Shown here: positions 26,764 to 36,096 of the stretch, piece after piece
Layout: every line of letters starts with the position of its first letter
Numbering within the stretch: position 1 is the first letter of the stretch
Assembly: GCA_016718035.1 (NCBI GenBank)
Contig: JADKEK010000003.1
Span: forward strand, 231,501 to 295,500
Reading direction: 5' to 3'
DNA: 64,000 nt
Source: Bacteroidota bacterium
GTDB lineage: Bacteria; Bacteroidota; Bacteroidia; Chitinophagales; BACL12
Notes under the pieces: generated by a model
What the model was told of the DNA's origin: nothing
Database searches by the model: none
The model's input: only the letters and a program-made list of their open reading frames with translations
Made by a program: the position numbers and the translations under genes

Positions 26764-27432
26764 ATGAAGAAAATTATAGTAACAACCATGTTTTTTTGCG
26801 CTTTATGGTCAACTGTAGGCGCTCAGGAGTTCCGATTTGGATTAACAGCCTCTCCAGTTTTCGATTGGGCAAGAGTTGATGGTGAATTATATGAAAACGT
26901 AGGCACTAAACTTGGTTTTCAATATGGCTTATTGTTCGATCAAACAATTGGTAGCGTTGAACGGTATGCATTTTCAACAGGAATACTTATAAATTATGTT
27001 AATGTAGGTGTTGATTCAATTGATGAAAATAATGTACTGACTACTGAATGGACAGTTAGGTCACAATACATTGAAATCCCGCTTACTATTAGGCTGAGAA
27101 CCAACGAAGTAAACTATTTTAGTTATTATGGCCAGTTTGGTTTAACACCGGGTATTTGCATTAAATCTAGAGGTGATAAGTCAATAGGCGACATAGCTTC
27201 ATATGAGGATATAAATTTGCGGGATAAAGACAATGTAACAAATATTCAAACTCAATTATTCAACGTGAGTTTAACTCTCGGGATAGGTGCAGAATACTCA
27301 ATTGCAGAAAATACCAATATTATAGGTGGTATCTTCTTCCAAAATGGATTTGCCAACATTATTGATGATGATGTTGACGACAACAGTGCTTTTCTTAAAC
27401 AACTGGGCATCCGCGTTGGCGTGTTGTTCTGA
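26764..27432 (+). CDS. Outer-membrane beta-barrel protein (PorT/OmpW-like size)
   Basis: A 222-residue protein with a clear signal peptide (MKKIIVTTMFFCALWSTVGA, cut before QEFRF). Alternating hydrophobic strands follow: SRFGL-type N-terminal strand, YAFSTGILINYVNVGV, YFSYYGQFGLTPGI and a terminal LKQLGIRVGVLF ending in phenylalanine. This fits a small eight-stranded barrel of the porin/PorT-like group. PorT itself belongs to T9SS, but the sequence does not let me decide between PorT and a generic barrel. It is divergent from gldB, 35 bases apart. Confidence 0.75.
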   Translation: MKKIIVTTMFFCALWSTVGAQEFRFGLTASPVFDWARVDGELYENVGTKLGFQYGLLFDQTIGSVERYAFSTGILINYVNVGVDSIDENNVLTTEWTVRSQYIEIPLTIRLRTNEVNYFSYYGQFGLTPGICIKSRGDKSIGDIASYEDINLRDKDNVTNIQTQLFNVSLTLGIGAEYSIAENTNIIGGIFFQNGFANIIDDDVDDNSAFLKQLGIRVGVLF

Positions 27433-27453
27433 TACGGTTTAACAAATAACATC

Positions 27454-27461
27454 TAACTTTG
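27454..27461 (+). promoter_or_regulatory. Candidate nadE -7 element overlapping the preceding terminator
   Basis: TAACTTTG matches TAnnTTTG. Its last base is the first base of the hairpin at 27461-27481, so a transcript starting near 27467 would begin inside the terminator stem of the upstream gene and give nadE a leader of about 24 bases. Confidence 0.45.
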
Positions 27462-27487
27462 TCACGCTCAAAAGGCGTGACTTTTTT
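27461..27487 (+). terminator. Rho-independent terminator between the beta-barrel gene and nadE
   Basis: GTCACGC (27461-27467) pairs with GCGTGAC (27475-27481) and is followed by six T residues. It ends only four bases before the nadE start codon. Confidence 0.75.
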
Positions 27488-27490
27488 ATT

Positions 27491-29146
27491 ATGAAAATAG
27501 CACTAGCTCAAATCAACGTCCACATTGGCAATTTCGAAGCCAACTTTAATAAAATTGCCAATTTTATTGATGATGCGAAAAAACAACAGGCAGATATTAT
27601 TCTATTTCCTGAATTAAGTGTTTGTGGTTACCCTCCACGCGATTTTCTCGATTTTGATGATTTTGTAGACAAATGTTACGAAGTAATTGAAAAAATAAAA
27701 CCACTCACACAAGAAATTGCTGTTGTTGTTGGTTCACCAAGTCGCAACCCAAAAATTGAAGGCAAAGATTTATACAATTCAGCTTTTTTTATTTTTGAAG
27801 GGGAGATAAAACATATTGTAAATAAAGCATTATTACCTACTTACGATATTTTTGATGAGTACCGTTATTTTGAGCCAGCGACTGAATTTCAAAACATCAC
27901 ATTTAAAGGCAGGAAAATAGCCCTCACCGTTTGCGAAGATTTGTGGAATGTAGGCAACGACAATCCAATGTATAAAGCGTGCCCAATGGATGTACTCATA
28001 AAAGATAAAGTGCAACCGGAAGTAATGTTAAATATCTCAGCATCACCTTTCGATTATAATCATGCTGAAGGACGTATTACCACATTAAAAGCTAATACTG
28101 CAAAATATAAAATTCCGGTGTTTTATGTAAATCATTGCGGCGCACAAACCGATTTAATATTTGACGGTGGCAGCATTGTTGTTAATGCTAACTCAGTGGT
28201 GTTTGATGAGATGAAATATTTCGAAGAACAATTAGCTGTTTATGATTTAGATGAAGTGATTGCATCAAATCAAACGCAAAATATAGACAAAGTTCAACCC
28301 AAAGAAAAAATTGATTTAATTTATCGGGCTTTAGTTACCGGCATCAGGAATTACTTCGAAAAACTCGGATTTAAAAAAGCCATTTTAGGTTTAAGCGGAG
28401 GCGTTGATTCAGCACTCACTGCTGTATTAGCCGCCGAAGCCTTAGGTTCAGAAAACGTGTGGGGTTTATTAATGCCTTCACAATATTCAACAGGACATTC
28501 TGTAACTGATGCACTTGAATTAGCGCAAAATTTAGGTATTAAACACGATACCATCGCGATAAAAAACATGTATGATTCTGTAGTGGGTGAATTAACACCT
28601 TTGTTTGATGGGAAATCATTTGATGTTACTGAAGAAAATATTCAGGCACGTTTACGCGGATTAACTTTAATGGCAATGTGTAACAAACATGGTTATATAT
28701 TATTAAATACTACCAATAAAAGTGAAGCCGCCGTTGGATATGGCACTTTATATGGTGATTTATGCGGAGGCCTTGCAGTATTAGCCGATGTTTACAAAAC
28801 AGAAGTGTACGAATTAGTCGCATATATTAATCGCGAAAAAGAAATTATACCTCAACACATTATCACCAAAGCACCAAGTGCAGAATTGAGACCGGGTCAA
28901 AAAGACCAGGACACTTTACCACCCTATGATGTGTTAGATAAAATATTATTTCAATACATCGAATTATCACAAAGCCCTCAGGATATATTAAATTTAGGTT
29001 TCGATGAGCATACCGTTCGCAGAACACTCAAAATGGTAAATAGCAATGAGTGGAAACGTTTTCAATTTCCTCCCGTATTGCGCGTTTCACCTAAAGCATT
29101 TGGTGTTGGTCGACGTATGCCAATTGAAGGCAAATATTTATCCTGA
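27491..29146 (+). CDS. nadE: Glutamine-dependent NAD+ synthetase
   Basis: A 551-residue two-domain enzyme that makes NAD from deamido-NAD, ATP and glutamine. The N-terminal carbon-nitrogen hydrolase domain has the catalytic triad Glu41 (LFPELSVCGYPPRD), Lys112 (NKALLPTYDIF) and Cys148 (LTVCEDLW). It releases ammonia from glutamine. The C-terminal ATP-pyrophosphatase domain shows GLSGGVDSALTAVLAAEALG near residue 300, then TTNKSEAAVGYGTLYGDLCG and KAPSAELRPGQKDQD. The length is typical for the glutamine-using form. Confidence 0.97.
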   Translation: MKIALAQINVHIGNFEANFNKIANFIDDAKKQQADIILFPELSVCGYPPRDFLDFDDFVDKCYEVIEKIKPLTQEIAVVVGSPSRNPKIEGKDLYNSAFFIFEGEIKHIVNKALLPTYDIFDEYRYFEPATEFQNITFKGRKIALTVCEDLWNVGNDNPMYKACPMDVLIKDKVQPEVMLNISASPFDYNHAEGRITTLKANTAKYKIPVFYVNHCGAQTDLIFDGGSIVVNANSVVFDEMKYFEEQLAVYDLDEVIASNQTQNIDKVQPKEKIDLIYRALVTGIRNYFEKLGFKKAILGLSGGVDSALTAVLAAEALGSENVWGLLMPSQYSTGHSVTDALELAQNLGIKHDTIAIKNMYDSVVGELTPLFDGKSFDVTEENIQARLRGLTLMAMCNKHGYILLNTTNKSEAAVGYGTLYGDLCGGLAVLADVYKTEVYELVAYINREKEIIPQHIITKAPSAELRPGQKDQDTLPPYDVLDKILFQYIELSQSPQDILNLGFDEHTVRRTLKMVNSNEWKRFQFPPVLRVSPKAFGVGRRMPIEGKYLS

Positions 29147-29163
29147 AATTCAACCCGGTACCT

Positions 29164-31474
29164 ATGACATTTTATCAGCCATCACGCAAAAAACCCGTAT
29201 TAGGGTTAGTAATTTTCCTATTATTTATTGGTGTAGCTGCCGTATTATTTTTTTCGATTCGTAGCTGCTCGAATACAGGTTTTTTTCGCTCTGCAAAAAG
29301 CAGTGATGCCAATTATGTGTATCAGGTTTATCCGGTTATTACTAACGATGGCGTATATTTTATCAGTCTGGAAGGTGTATTCAGAACTAGTATTTATGAG
29401 CAGAAAGGCGGAATGACTATGCGAAGTGGTTCTACAGAATTGCGCCTCAGCTTACATGATTTAAATAAAGGTACATTAATAAAACGCGAAGTTATTGGCG
29501 ATTATCACAAAAAGTATTCAAGTATTATTGGTGCTCGTGATAGCATTTTCTGGATGTATAACACTACTGATGGTTTACACGGAAGAAGTGTAAAAGAGCT
29601 CGAGATAATTATTACACAGGAGCAATTAATAGCAGCTAATCCTGCCTTGTCAGAAGGCCTTGCCATGTCGCAATCTACATTGACCAATCTCAACGAATTA
29701 TATGCCTTCGACAGAGAGCACAACGCATTAATGTTAACTACATTAAGCGGCAAAAAAGTTTGGGTAGATGGCGGGAATTTCAAAACAGTCGAATCACCGG
29801 TAGCGTATTTACCCAAGAACAGCTATGATGATATTATTGAACGCACTATCGAACAGGCATTAGCCGGAGAAACTATTGATGTCAATTTAATTACTGAACA
29901 AATATTACAGGCGACTGCAGGAGTTAATACACGATTTGAACTCGACCACCTTTCAGACAGAATTGTTGCGTTTGATAGCTGCACATATAAATTAGATGGT
30001 GGCACTTTAAGAACAATCACTAAAACAGATTGCCCAAAACCTATACCTCGGAATAATGCCTCGGGAAGCGATGCTAAATTTATTGAACCACATTTAATCA
30101 GTGTTTATAACAGTGAAAAAAAGGTGGCTATCAACCCTGAGTTTTTGCCGGAAAACATGAGTGTTATTACACATGCTAAATCAATTGGCGACAAAACAGA
30201 ATTACTGATCAGCGGCATTAATAATACCAATTTGCAAAAACAATTTACCATTGCAACAGGCATCACCTTAGGCAACCACCGTTCTGGATATAAAATAAGT
30301 GCTGTTTACGGCAATCAGGATACTTTATTATTAGGTATCAATAATCAGCTGTTTAATATAAATACCAAAACTGGTAAACTCATTTGGAAAAAAGTAATCG
30401 CCAAAGAGGATTATAATGCACAACTTTTATCTGTTGGTGAAGCTGTCCAAAACGGCAAACGTTATATTGTTGTTGTAAACAATTACTTTACAGTTTTAAG
30501 CAAACAAGGCATATTTGTTAATGGCAGAACCGACTATCAACAACTTGTAATAGATGCTGGCAGCGGGAAGACATTATACCAGCAGGACATCAATAATAGT
30601 CAGCCGGAAAAACTTCCTTATTATCTTGGAAATGCACAGGGATTAAATTGGTTTTACACTAATGAACTCGGTTTTCATACGCGCTCTTTTCCCTAAATTA
30701 ACACCTGAGCAAAACGACTTTGCCTTATCATTAAAGGTGGCAGAAATCACTTCCCCTTTGGTTAAAACCAGTGGGTATGGACGCGCCATAGACGACAAAT
30801 ACATATCATTTGATTCGGCTAAAAAATTATGTTACTTCACTACCGAAAATGGATTACATTATGTTTATGATATTACTAATAAAAAAATAAGTGAAATAAA
30901 CGCACCGGATGAAGCATTGTATCACAATCTAAAAATGCAAAACCGCAATGTAAATTATTATTACAGAAATGCTTATTATTCTACGCCTGACAAAATTGAA
31001 CTCCCTAACGGAGGTGCTTTAACAGCTAAAAATGAAAATGCAATTCCGATTTTACGTTATGAGGCTGCACAAAAAACATCTCCAACAGCATCTACAACAA
31101 CTGGCACTCAATTTATTGAAGGGGAATTTTTAATCAATGGCATTAGTTTAAATAAGGACATTTATTACACCGATAAAAATTACAATCCGATAAGTACAAA
31201 TAATAAAGAATCGTTTTGTTACATCTGGCATAAAAATAAAATTGCTGTTGATGCACATCGGATTATCAGCAAATACAATTATGCCACACAACAATCTGCA
31301 TGGCAATTTGATGTAACAGCACTTTTGGGCGTTGAAGGTGAAATTTCCAGAGTTTACAATCGCAAGTCGAGTTTGGTAATCATATTCAAAACACATCCAA
31401 AACTCGATGACAATTACACCTGTGTTTCAATTAATACAGACACCGGTAATATGGAATGGGTGTATAAATTCTAA
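29164..31474 (+). CDS. Membrane-anchored PQQ-like beta-propeller protein, split by a one-base insertion
   Basis: One gene appears as two overlapping frames (29164-30696 and 30662-31474). An extra base in TTTTCCC (30687-30693) causes the break; removing it joins HTRSF to PKLTPEQ and gives 769 residues. The N-terminus is a basic segment and one transmembrane helix (VLGLVIFLLFIGVAAVLFF), so the body is probably periplasmic. Repeated segments such as LLLGINNQLFNINTKTGKLI, IDAGSGKTLYQQDI and SINTDTGNMEWVYKF are PQQ-like propeller blades. No catalytic residues are recognisable. It starts 17 bases after nadE and ends at a strong terminator. The function is unknown. Confidence 0.75.
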
Positions 31475-31489
31475 CATGATTAGTATAAA

Positions 31490-31533
31490 AAAATACCCCG
31501 GGCAATTTAAACTGACCGGGGTATTTTTTTTAT
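31490..31533. terminator. Bidirectional terminator between the propeller gene and RNase G
   Basis: AAATACCCCGG (31491-31501 region) pairs with CCGGGGTATTT (31516-31526). A T run follows on the + strand and an A run precedes it, so it can end transcripts of both convergent genes. Confidence 0.85.
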
Positions 31534-31556
31534 TTCAAGAGTAGGTTATACTCACA

Positions 31557-33110
31557 TTACTCAACATGTATCTCTTCATCACCTTTATCATAGAAACGAT
31601 ATTCCATATATTGAAATTCGTTGCTGCCAGATACGTGAATTTTGCGTTTATATTCCCAATACCATTTCCATTGAATACTATTAAAGAATCTTCCTTTTTT
31701 AATAAACGACTCAACAAAAGGGTGAACAATTAATTTAACGTATTGCTGATTTTGATTTTTAACGAGATATTTAATTTTTCTTTCTATATCATCAATTAAC
31801 AACACACTGGCTTCAATTTTACCTGTACCACTGCACGTAGGACAAACTTCAGTAGTAGTTATATTTACTTCAGGTTTAACGCGCTGACGGGTAATTTGTG
31901 CTACACCGAATTTCGAAATTGGTAATATAGTATGCTTGGCCCTATCGTTAGCCATAGCTTCTTTTAATGCATTGTAAACTGCTTTTTTATTATCAGGGTG
32001 TTTCATGTCGATAAAGTCGACAATGATAATTCCACCCAAATCGCGCAAACGCAATTGACGGGCAATTTCTTTAGCTGCTTCAACATTAACGGCAACAGCA
32101 TTTTGTTCCTGATCGCCTTTTACTGCTGTTTTATTTCCGCTGTTTACATCTATAACATGTAATGCTTCTGTATGCTCAACAATTAAATATGCACCACTGT
32201 CCATATTAACTGTTCTGCTAAACAGCGATTTTATTTGTTTTGTCACCCCAAATTGGTCGAACACCGATTTCCCTGTTGTATGCAGGGTTACCATTTTTTC
32301 GGAACCCGGGCTTATTTTTTTGATATACTCTTTTACTTCATTCGCAATTGATGGTTCATTTACCACAACATTGTTAAATGAGTCGTTGAGTACATCTCTC
32401 AATAAGGTATTTGTTTTGCGTGTTTCGCTGTAAACAATTTGCGGAGCCTGAAGTTGCTGCAAACGTTTAGTTATTTCTGCCCACTGCGCAATCAAATCAT
32501 TTAAATCTTCATGTAATAGCTGAGTGGCAACTCCTTCGGCAACTGTACGAATAATTACCCCAAATCCTTTTGGTCGCAATTGTTCAATTAATGCCTGCAG
32601 TCTTTTTCTTTCGTTGGCTGATGCAATTTTTCGCGATACCCCAACAACTTCATTAAAAGGTGTGAGTACCAGGTAACGACCTGCCAATGAAATTTCACAA
32701 CTCAGTCTTGGTCCTTTAGTTTGAATTGGCTCTTTTATAATCTGCACTAAGATGTGCTGATTTTTAGCCACCACATTATTGATTTTCCCGGTTTTAATAA
32801 TTTCCGGTTCTTTCAAAAAGGAGTCCATACTGTATGGATGACCATCCTGAGCGGCTTTGGTATATTTATAAATAGAGCGAAAATTCGGGTTGAGGTCCGA
32901 ATAATGCAAAAACGCATCTCGTTCAAATCCAACATCAACAAAACAGGCGTTTAAGCCCGGTGTTATTTTTTTCACTCTTCCCAAGTACAGGTCGCCCACA
33001 TTGAAGCGGCTGCTCTGAGAATCGCGATGGATTTCAACGAGTTGTTTATCTTCTAATAAAGCAATTTCAGCTCCGGTTGGAGTTGAATTAATAATAAGTT
33101 CCCTTTCCAA
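31557..33110 (-). CDS. rng: Ribonuclease E/G family protein (RNase G type)
   Basis: A 517-residue endoribonuclease. The N-terminus has an S1 RNA-binding domain (FNVGDLYLGRVKKITPGLNA, FVDVGFERDAFLHYSDL). The DNase I-like catalytic part includes LHVIDVNSGNK and LRDLGGIIIVDFIDMKH, which carry the two magnesium-binding aspartates. CPTCSGTGK is the zinc-link motif that joins dimers. The long C-terminal scaffold of RNase E is missing, so this is the short RNase G form used in RNA processing and decay. The start is TTG at 33110, giving ERELIINSTPTGAEIALLED, the family's normal start. Confidence 0.93.
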   Translation of the reverse strand: MERELIINSTPTGAEIALLEDKQLVEIHRDSQSSRFNVGDLYLGRVKKITPGLNACFVDVGFERDAFLHYSDLNPNFRSIYKYTKAAQDGHPYSMDSFLKEPEIIKTGKINNVVAKNQHILVQIIKEPIQTKGPRLSCEISLAGRYLVLTPFNEVVGVSRKIASANERKRLQALIEQLRPKGFGVIIRTVAEGVATQLLHEDLNDLIAQWAEITKRLQQLQAPQIVYSETRKTNTLLRDVLNDSFNNVVVNEPSIANEVKEYIKKISPGSEKMVTLHTTGKSVFDQFGVTKQIKSLFSRTVNMDSGAYLIVEHTEALHVIDVNSGNKTAVKGDQEQNAVAVNVEAAKEIARQLRLRDLGGIIIVDFIDMKHPDNKKAVYNALKEAMANDRAKHTILPISKFGVAQITRQRVKPEVNITTTEVCPTCSGTGKIEASVLLIDDIERKIKYLVKNQNQQYVKLIVHPFVESFIKKGRFFNSIQWKWYWEYKRKIHVSGSNEFQYMEYRFYDKGDEEIHVE

Positions 33111-33193
33111 AATAAATACGGATTTTCTCCCTTTATGGAATTAATAAAACGGTTGAGGTCGGAAAATATAAAGGGCGGAAAAGATGCCAGTTC

Positions 33194-33283
33194 TTATTTC
33201 TTTTTATGGCGATTCTTTCTCAGGCGTTTTTTACGCTTGTGAGTGGCCATTTTATGTCTTTTACGTTTCTTACCTGATGGCAT
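33194..33283 (-). CDS. mS38-like (AURKAIP1/COX24 domain) mini-protein
   Basis: A 29-residue protein, too short for most gene callers. It begins MPSGKKRKRHKMATHKRKKR and ends LRKNRHKKK, so more than half of its residues are Lys, Arg or His. This matches the tiny Bacteroidota proteins annotated as AURKAIP1/COX24 domain, related to mitochondrial ribosomal protein mS38. It is therefore probably a small-subunit ribosomal protein. It lies between the TPR gene and the RNase G gene, the order I know from other Bacteroidota, which supports it being real. Confidence 0.85.
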   Translation of the reverse strand: MPSGKKRKRHKMATHKRKKRLRKNRHKKK

Positions 33284-33296
33284 ACTAAGTGATTTT

Positions 33297-34085
33297 TTAA
33301 TGATTTAAATTATGTATCTCAGTTCGCACCTGATTGATAATCATCGAATCGGTGGTCATTGATTTTAGTTTTTCAAGCTCCAAAATGGCTCCGGAAGTAT
33401 CTTTTAAACCAAGATAAGTCTGGGCCTTCATGTAACGAGCCTGCAAATTTAGGGAATCTTTTTGTAAAACACGGTCAAATCGCTCTAAAGCTTTCTCCAT
33501 TTGTCCGCTCATTACCGAAAAACGCCCCAGTTCCAGGTTCACTTGTATGTTGTCAGGATGTTGTGCATCTATTTCTCTAAGCATCATAATACCCTCCATT
33601 GGGGCATTGGTGCCACTTACTAAAACCGTTGCCAGGCCTATCTTTGCGTCTAAATCTTCTGGTTTCAGCTTACCGGCTTCTTCAAAACAAAAGCGGGCTC
33701 CGTAAACTACACTAACGCGTAAGTCTTCTTCTTGCACAAAATCTATCAGGCTGCTTAATGCTGAACCTGCACGCATAAAATTTTCGTATGTGGGTTCACT
33801 TTCTGCTTTTTGGCGCAGGTAGTCGGCAGCAATAACCGGCTGACCAATTTGCAACCATTCATCTGAAAGTTGTTGTAATAAGGCGGTTTTTGAGCTTGCA
33901 GAGGCTTTTTGCATATCGTGATGCATCTCCATTAACTGCTCGCCATTGGGGAATTGCAATGAATCTATCAGTTTTTCCCTTTGATCGTCAAAGGCTGTAA
34001 CTACAGGTGGTTTGTTGCTAAATCCAAAGTAAATTATCGCTATGGCTGCTACAGCCAGGCCAACTCCAATATATATTCCTTTCAC
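33297..34085 (-). CDS. Tetratricopeptide-repeat membrane-anchored protein
   Basis: A 262-residue protein with a single N-terminal helix (GIYIGVGLAVAAIAIIYFGF) and a body of helical repeats. The last third shows clear TPR units: NIQVNLELGRFSVMSGQMEK and LQARYMKAQTYLGLKDTSGA. It probably faces the periplasm and acts as a protein-protein adaptor. The start is GTG at 34085, one base after the HU gene stop, so translation is coupled. Partner unknown. Confidence 0.85.
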   Translation of the reverse strand: MKGIYIGVGLAVAAIAIIYFGFSNKPPVVTAFDDQREKLIDSLQFPNGEQLMEMHHDMQKASASSKTALLQQLSDEWLQIGQPVIAADYLRQKAESEPTYENFMRAGSALSSLIDFVQEEDLRVSVVYGARFCFEEAGKLKPEDLDAKIGLATVLVSGTNAPMEGIMMLREIDAQHPDNIQVNLELGRFSVMSGQMEKALERFDRVLQKDSLNLQARYMKAQTYLGLKDTSGAILELEKLKSMTTDSMIINQVRTEIHNLNH

Positions 34086-34086
34086 T

Positions 34087-34386
34087 TTACAGGCTTGCTT
34101 TAGACTTTTTTCCTTCTTTTACCCTGTTAATGAATACTTTGGCGGGCTTAAATGCCGGAATTTTTTGCTCCGGAATCTCTATGGCAATATTCTTTTTAAT
34201 AATCCTTCCGATTTTCTTTTTGCGCGTTTTCACTACAAAACTGCCAAATCCTCTCACGTATACATTATTGCCTTCAGCCATACTTTCTCTAATCTCTTTA
34301 CAAAAGGCTTCAACAACAACCATAACATCAACTTTTTCAAGTCCGGTTTTTTCCGTGATGCGATTAACAATATCTGCTTTTCTCAT
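34087..34386 (-). CDS. HU/IHF family DNA-binding protein
   Basis: A 99-residue histone-like protein. The N-terminal helices (MRKADIVNRITEKTGLEKVD) and the conserved turn NVYVRGFGSFVVKTRKKKIG are standard, followed by the DNA-binding arm and KIPAFKPAKVF. It has a slightly longer basic tail (KEGKKSKASL) than the second HU at 39.7 kb. It heads the unit HU - TPR - mS38-like - rng, divergent from mutY. Confidence 0.95.
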   Translation of the reverse strand: MRKADIVNRITEKTGLEKVDVMVVVEAFCKEIRESMAEGNNVYVRGFGSFVVKTRKKKIGRIIKKNIAIEIPEQKIPAFKPAKVFINRVKEGKKSKASL

Positions 34387-34490
34387 AGGTATATTCGTTT
34401 TAGTTTGATAATCAGCACTTTAAACCACAAAATTCGGGATTTTATTTTATTTACCCGACATTTTTTAACAGTTTGTATTATTGTGGTGCA

Positions 34491-35549
34491 ATGCGTAAAA
34501 CATTTACACAAAAACTGTTCCGTTGGTATAGCCTTTATAAACGAAATTTACCTTGGATTGGTTCAAATGACCCCTATAAGGTATGGTTGAGCGAGGTAAT
34601 TCTACAGCAGACTAGGGTTGAGCAGGGTTTGAGCTATTATCAGAAATTTGTCAAAAAATATCCTGACATTCAACAACTTGCCAATGCACCTCACGACGAA
34701 GTGATGAAAATGTGGGAAGGATTGGGGTATTATTCCCGTGCCAGGAACATGCATTCCACAGCTAAGCAAGTAGTTGAGGAGTTAAATAGCAGTTTTCCGG
34801 ATACTTATGAGGGACTTATTCAGCTCAAAGGAATAGGTCAATATACAGCTCATGCCATCCTTTCCTACGCCTACAAAAAGCCATTTGCAGTTGTTGATGG
34901 TAATGTATTAAGGGTGATGGCCAGGTATTTCGGTATTCGCGAGCCAATTGACACACCAAAAGGGAAAACCTTAATTCAGCAACATGCCGATAGTTTGCTC
35001 GATAAAAAGGAACCTGATGTGTTTAATCAGGCCATGATGGACTTTGGTGCATTAATTTGTAAACCACGGCAACCGGATTGCGAAAATTGCCCTTTACAGA
35101 AATCATGTGCCGGCTATCAGCAGGAACTCACTGATATACTGCCTGTTAAATCGAAAAAAATAAAACGTCAGACAAGGTATTTACACTTTTTTGTATTTCG
35201 TGCAGGCGAAAAAATATTGGTAGAGCAACGGATAGCAAATGATATATGGAAAAATTTATATCAATTTCCGGTTATTGAAACAAGCAAAAATGTTTCTTCA
35301 AAAAGTTTAATGGAAAGCGAAGATTATCAGGCATTTCGAATAAAAAATCCTTTGCCTGTAATTACATCTCCCATTTTTAAACAACAATTAACGCATCAGC
35401 AACTTATTTGCAGATTCTATATTTTTGACTTGAAAAGTATTGATAAAATAAAGCGCTCCGGTGTAAAGCAGGTAACTTTTACACAATTAAAACAACTGGC
35501 ATTTCCCGGAGTAATTCGCGATTTTTTGAAAATTAATGATTATTTTTAG
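34491..35549 (+). CDS. mutY: A/G-specific adenine glycosylase
   Basis: A 352-residue base-excision repair enzyme that removes adenine opposite 8-oxoguanine. ATG at 34491 fits better than an upstream TTG. The catalytic glutamate is in WLSEVILQQTRVEQG (Glu35), the helix-hairpin-helix is LKGIGQYTAHAIL, and the catalytic aspartate is in VVDGNVLRVMARYF (Asp136). The 4Fe-4S ligands follow the C-x6-C-x2-C-x5-C pattern from Cys190. A C-terminal NUDIX-like domain recognises 8-oxoguanine. ssb follows 30 bases later. Confidence 0.96.
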   Translation: MRKTFTQKLFRWYSLYKRNLPWIGSNDPYKVWLSEVILQQTRVEQGLSYYQKFVKKYPDIQQLANAPHDEVMKMWEGLGYYSRARNMHSTAKQVVEELNSSFPDTYEGLIQLKGIGQYTAHAILSYAYKKPFAVVDGNVLRVMARYFGIREPIDTPKGKTLIQQHADSLLDKKEPDVFNQAMMDFGALICKPRQPDCENCPLQKSCAGYQQELTDILPVKSKKIKRQTRYLHFFVFRAGEKILVEQRIANDIWKNLYQFPVIETSKNVSSKSLMESEDYQAFRIKNPLPVITSPIFKQQLTHQQLICRFYIFDLKSIDKIKRSGVKQVTFTQLKQLAFPGVIRDFLKINDYF

Positions 35550-35579
35550 TGTTCAAAGCAAACCAAAAGACAACGAATT

Positions 35580-36017
35580 ATGAGCGGAGTAAACAAAGTA
35601 ATTCTCATTGGGAATCTGGGAAAAGACCCGGACCTGAGAAATTTTGAGGGCGGTAATGTGGTGGCTAATTTCACATTAGCAACCACCGAAGTTTACCGCG
35701 ATCGCAATGGCAATAAAGTAGAACAAACAGAATGGCACAACATTGCCATGTGGGGGAAATTGGCAGAAATTGCCGGCAAAATTTTGCGCAAAGGTGCCAA
35801 AGTGTATATCGAAGGTCGCATTAAAAATCGTTCGTGGGAGGACCGCGAAGGCAACAAAAGATATATCACTGAAATAGTGGCTGAAAATTTCACCTTGTTA
35901 GGACCTCGTCCGGGTGGCAATGGCACAGGTGCTCAAGGCGGAACTGATTATGAAATGTCGCATTCAAATCCGGATAGCGAAAAAGATATGATTGTGGACG
36001 ATAGTCTGCCGTTTTAA
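35580..36017 (+). CDS. ssb: Single-stranded DNA-binding protein
   Basis: A 145-residue SSB. The OB-fold begins GVNKVILIGNLGKDPDLRNF and continues with EWHNIAMWGKLAEIAGKILR and GAKVYIEGRIKNRSWEDREG. A glycine-rich linker follows, then the acidic tail ending DDSLPF, the docking site for replication and repair partners. It is likely co-transcribed with mutY and ends at a strong hairpin. Confidence 0.97.
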   Translation: MSGVNKVILIGNLGKDPDLRNFEGGNVVANFTLATTEVYRDRNGNKVEQTEWHNIAMWGKLAEIAGKILRKGAKVYIEGRIKNRSWEDREGNKRYITEIVAENFTLLGPRPGGNGTGAQGGTDYEMSHSNPDSEKDMIVDDSLPF

Positions 36018-36041
36018 GCAATAGTTACACGTTATCAACTT

Positions 36042-36072
36042 AAAACTTGCAAGCTCTATTGCAAGTTTTTTT
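36042..36072 (+). terminator. Rho-independent terminator after ssb
   Basis: AAAACTTGCAA (36042-36052) pairs with TTGCAAGTTTT (36059-36069), followed by more T. It ends 25 bases before the gldD ATG. Confidence 0.85.
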
Positions 36073-36096
36073 ATTTTTAACCGTTATATAATCATT

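Noticed and set aside
34042..34590. A 182-codon frame on the + strand opposite HU and TPR genes
   Set aside because: It is antisense to HU and overlaps the mutY start; HU and mutY are certain.
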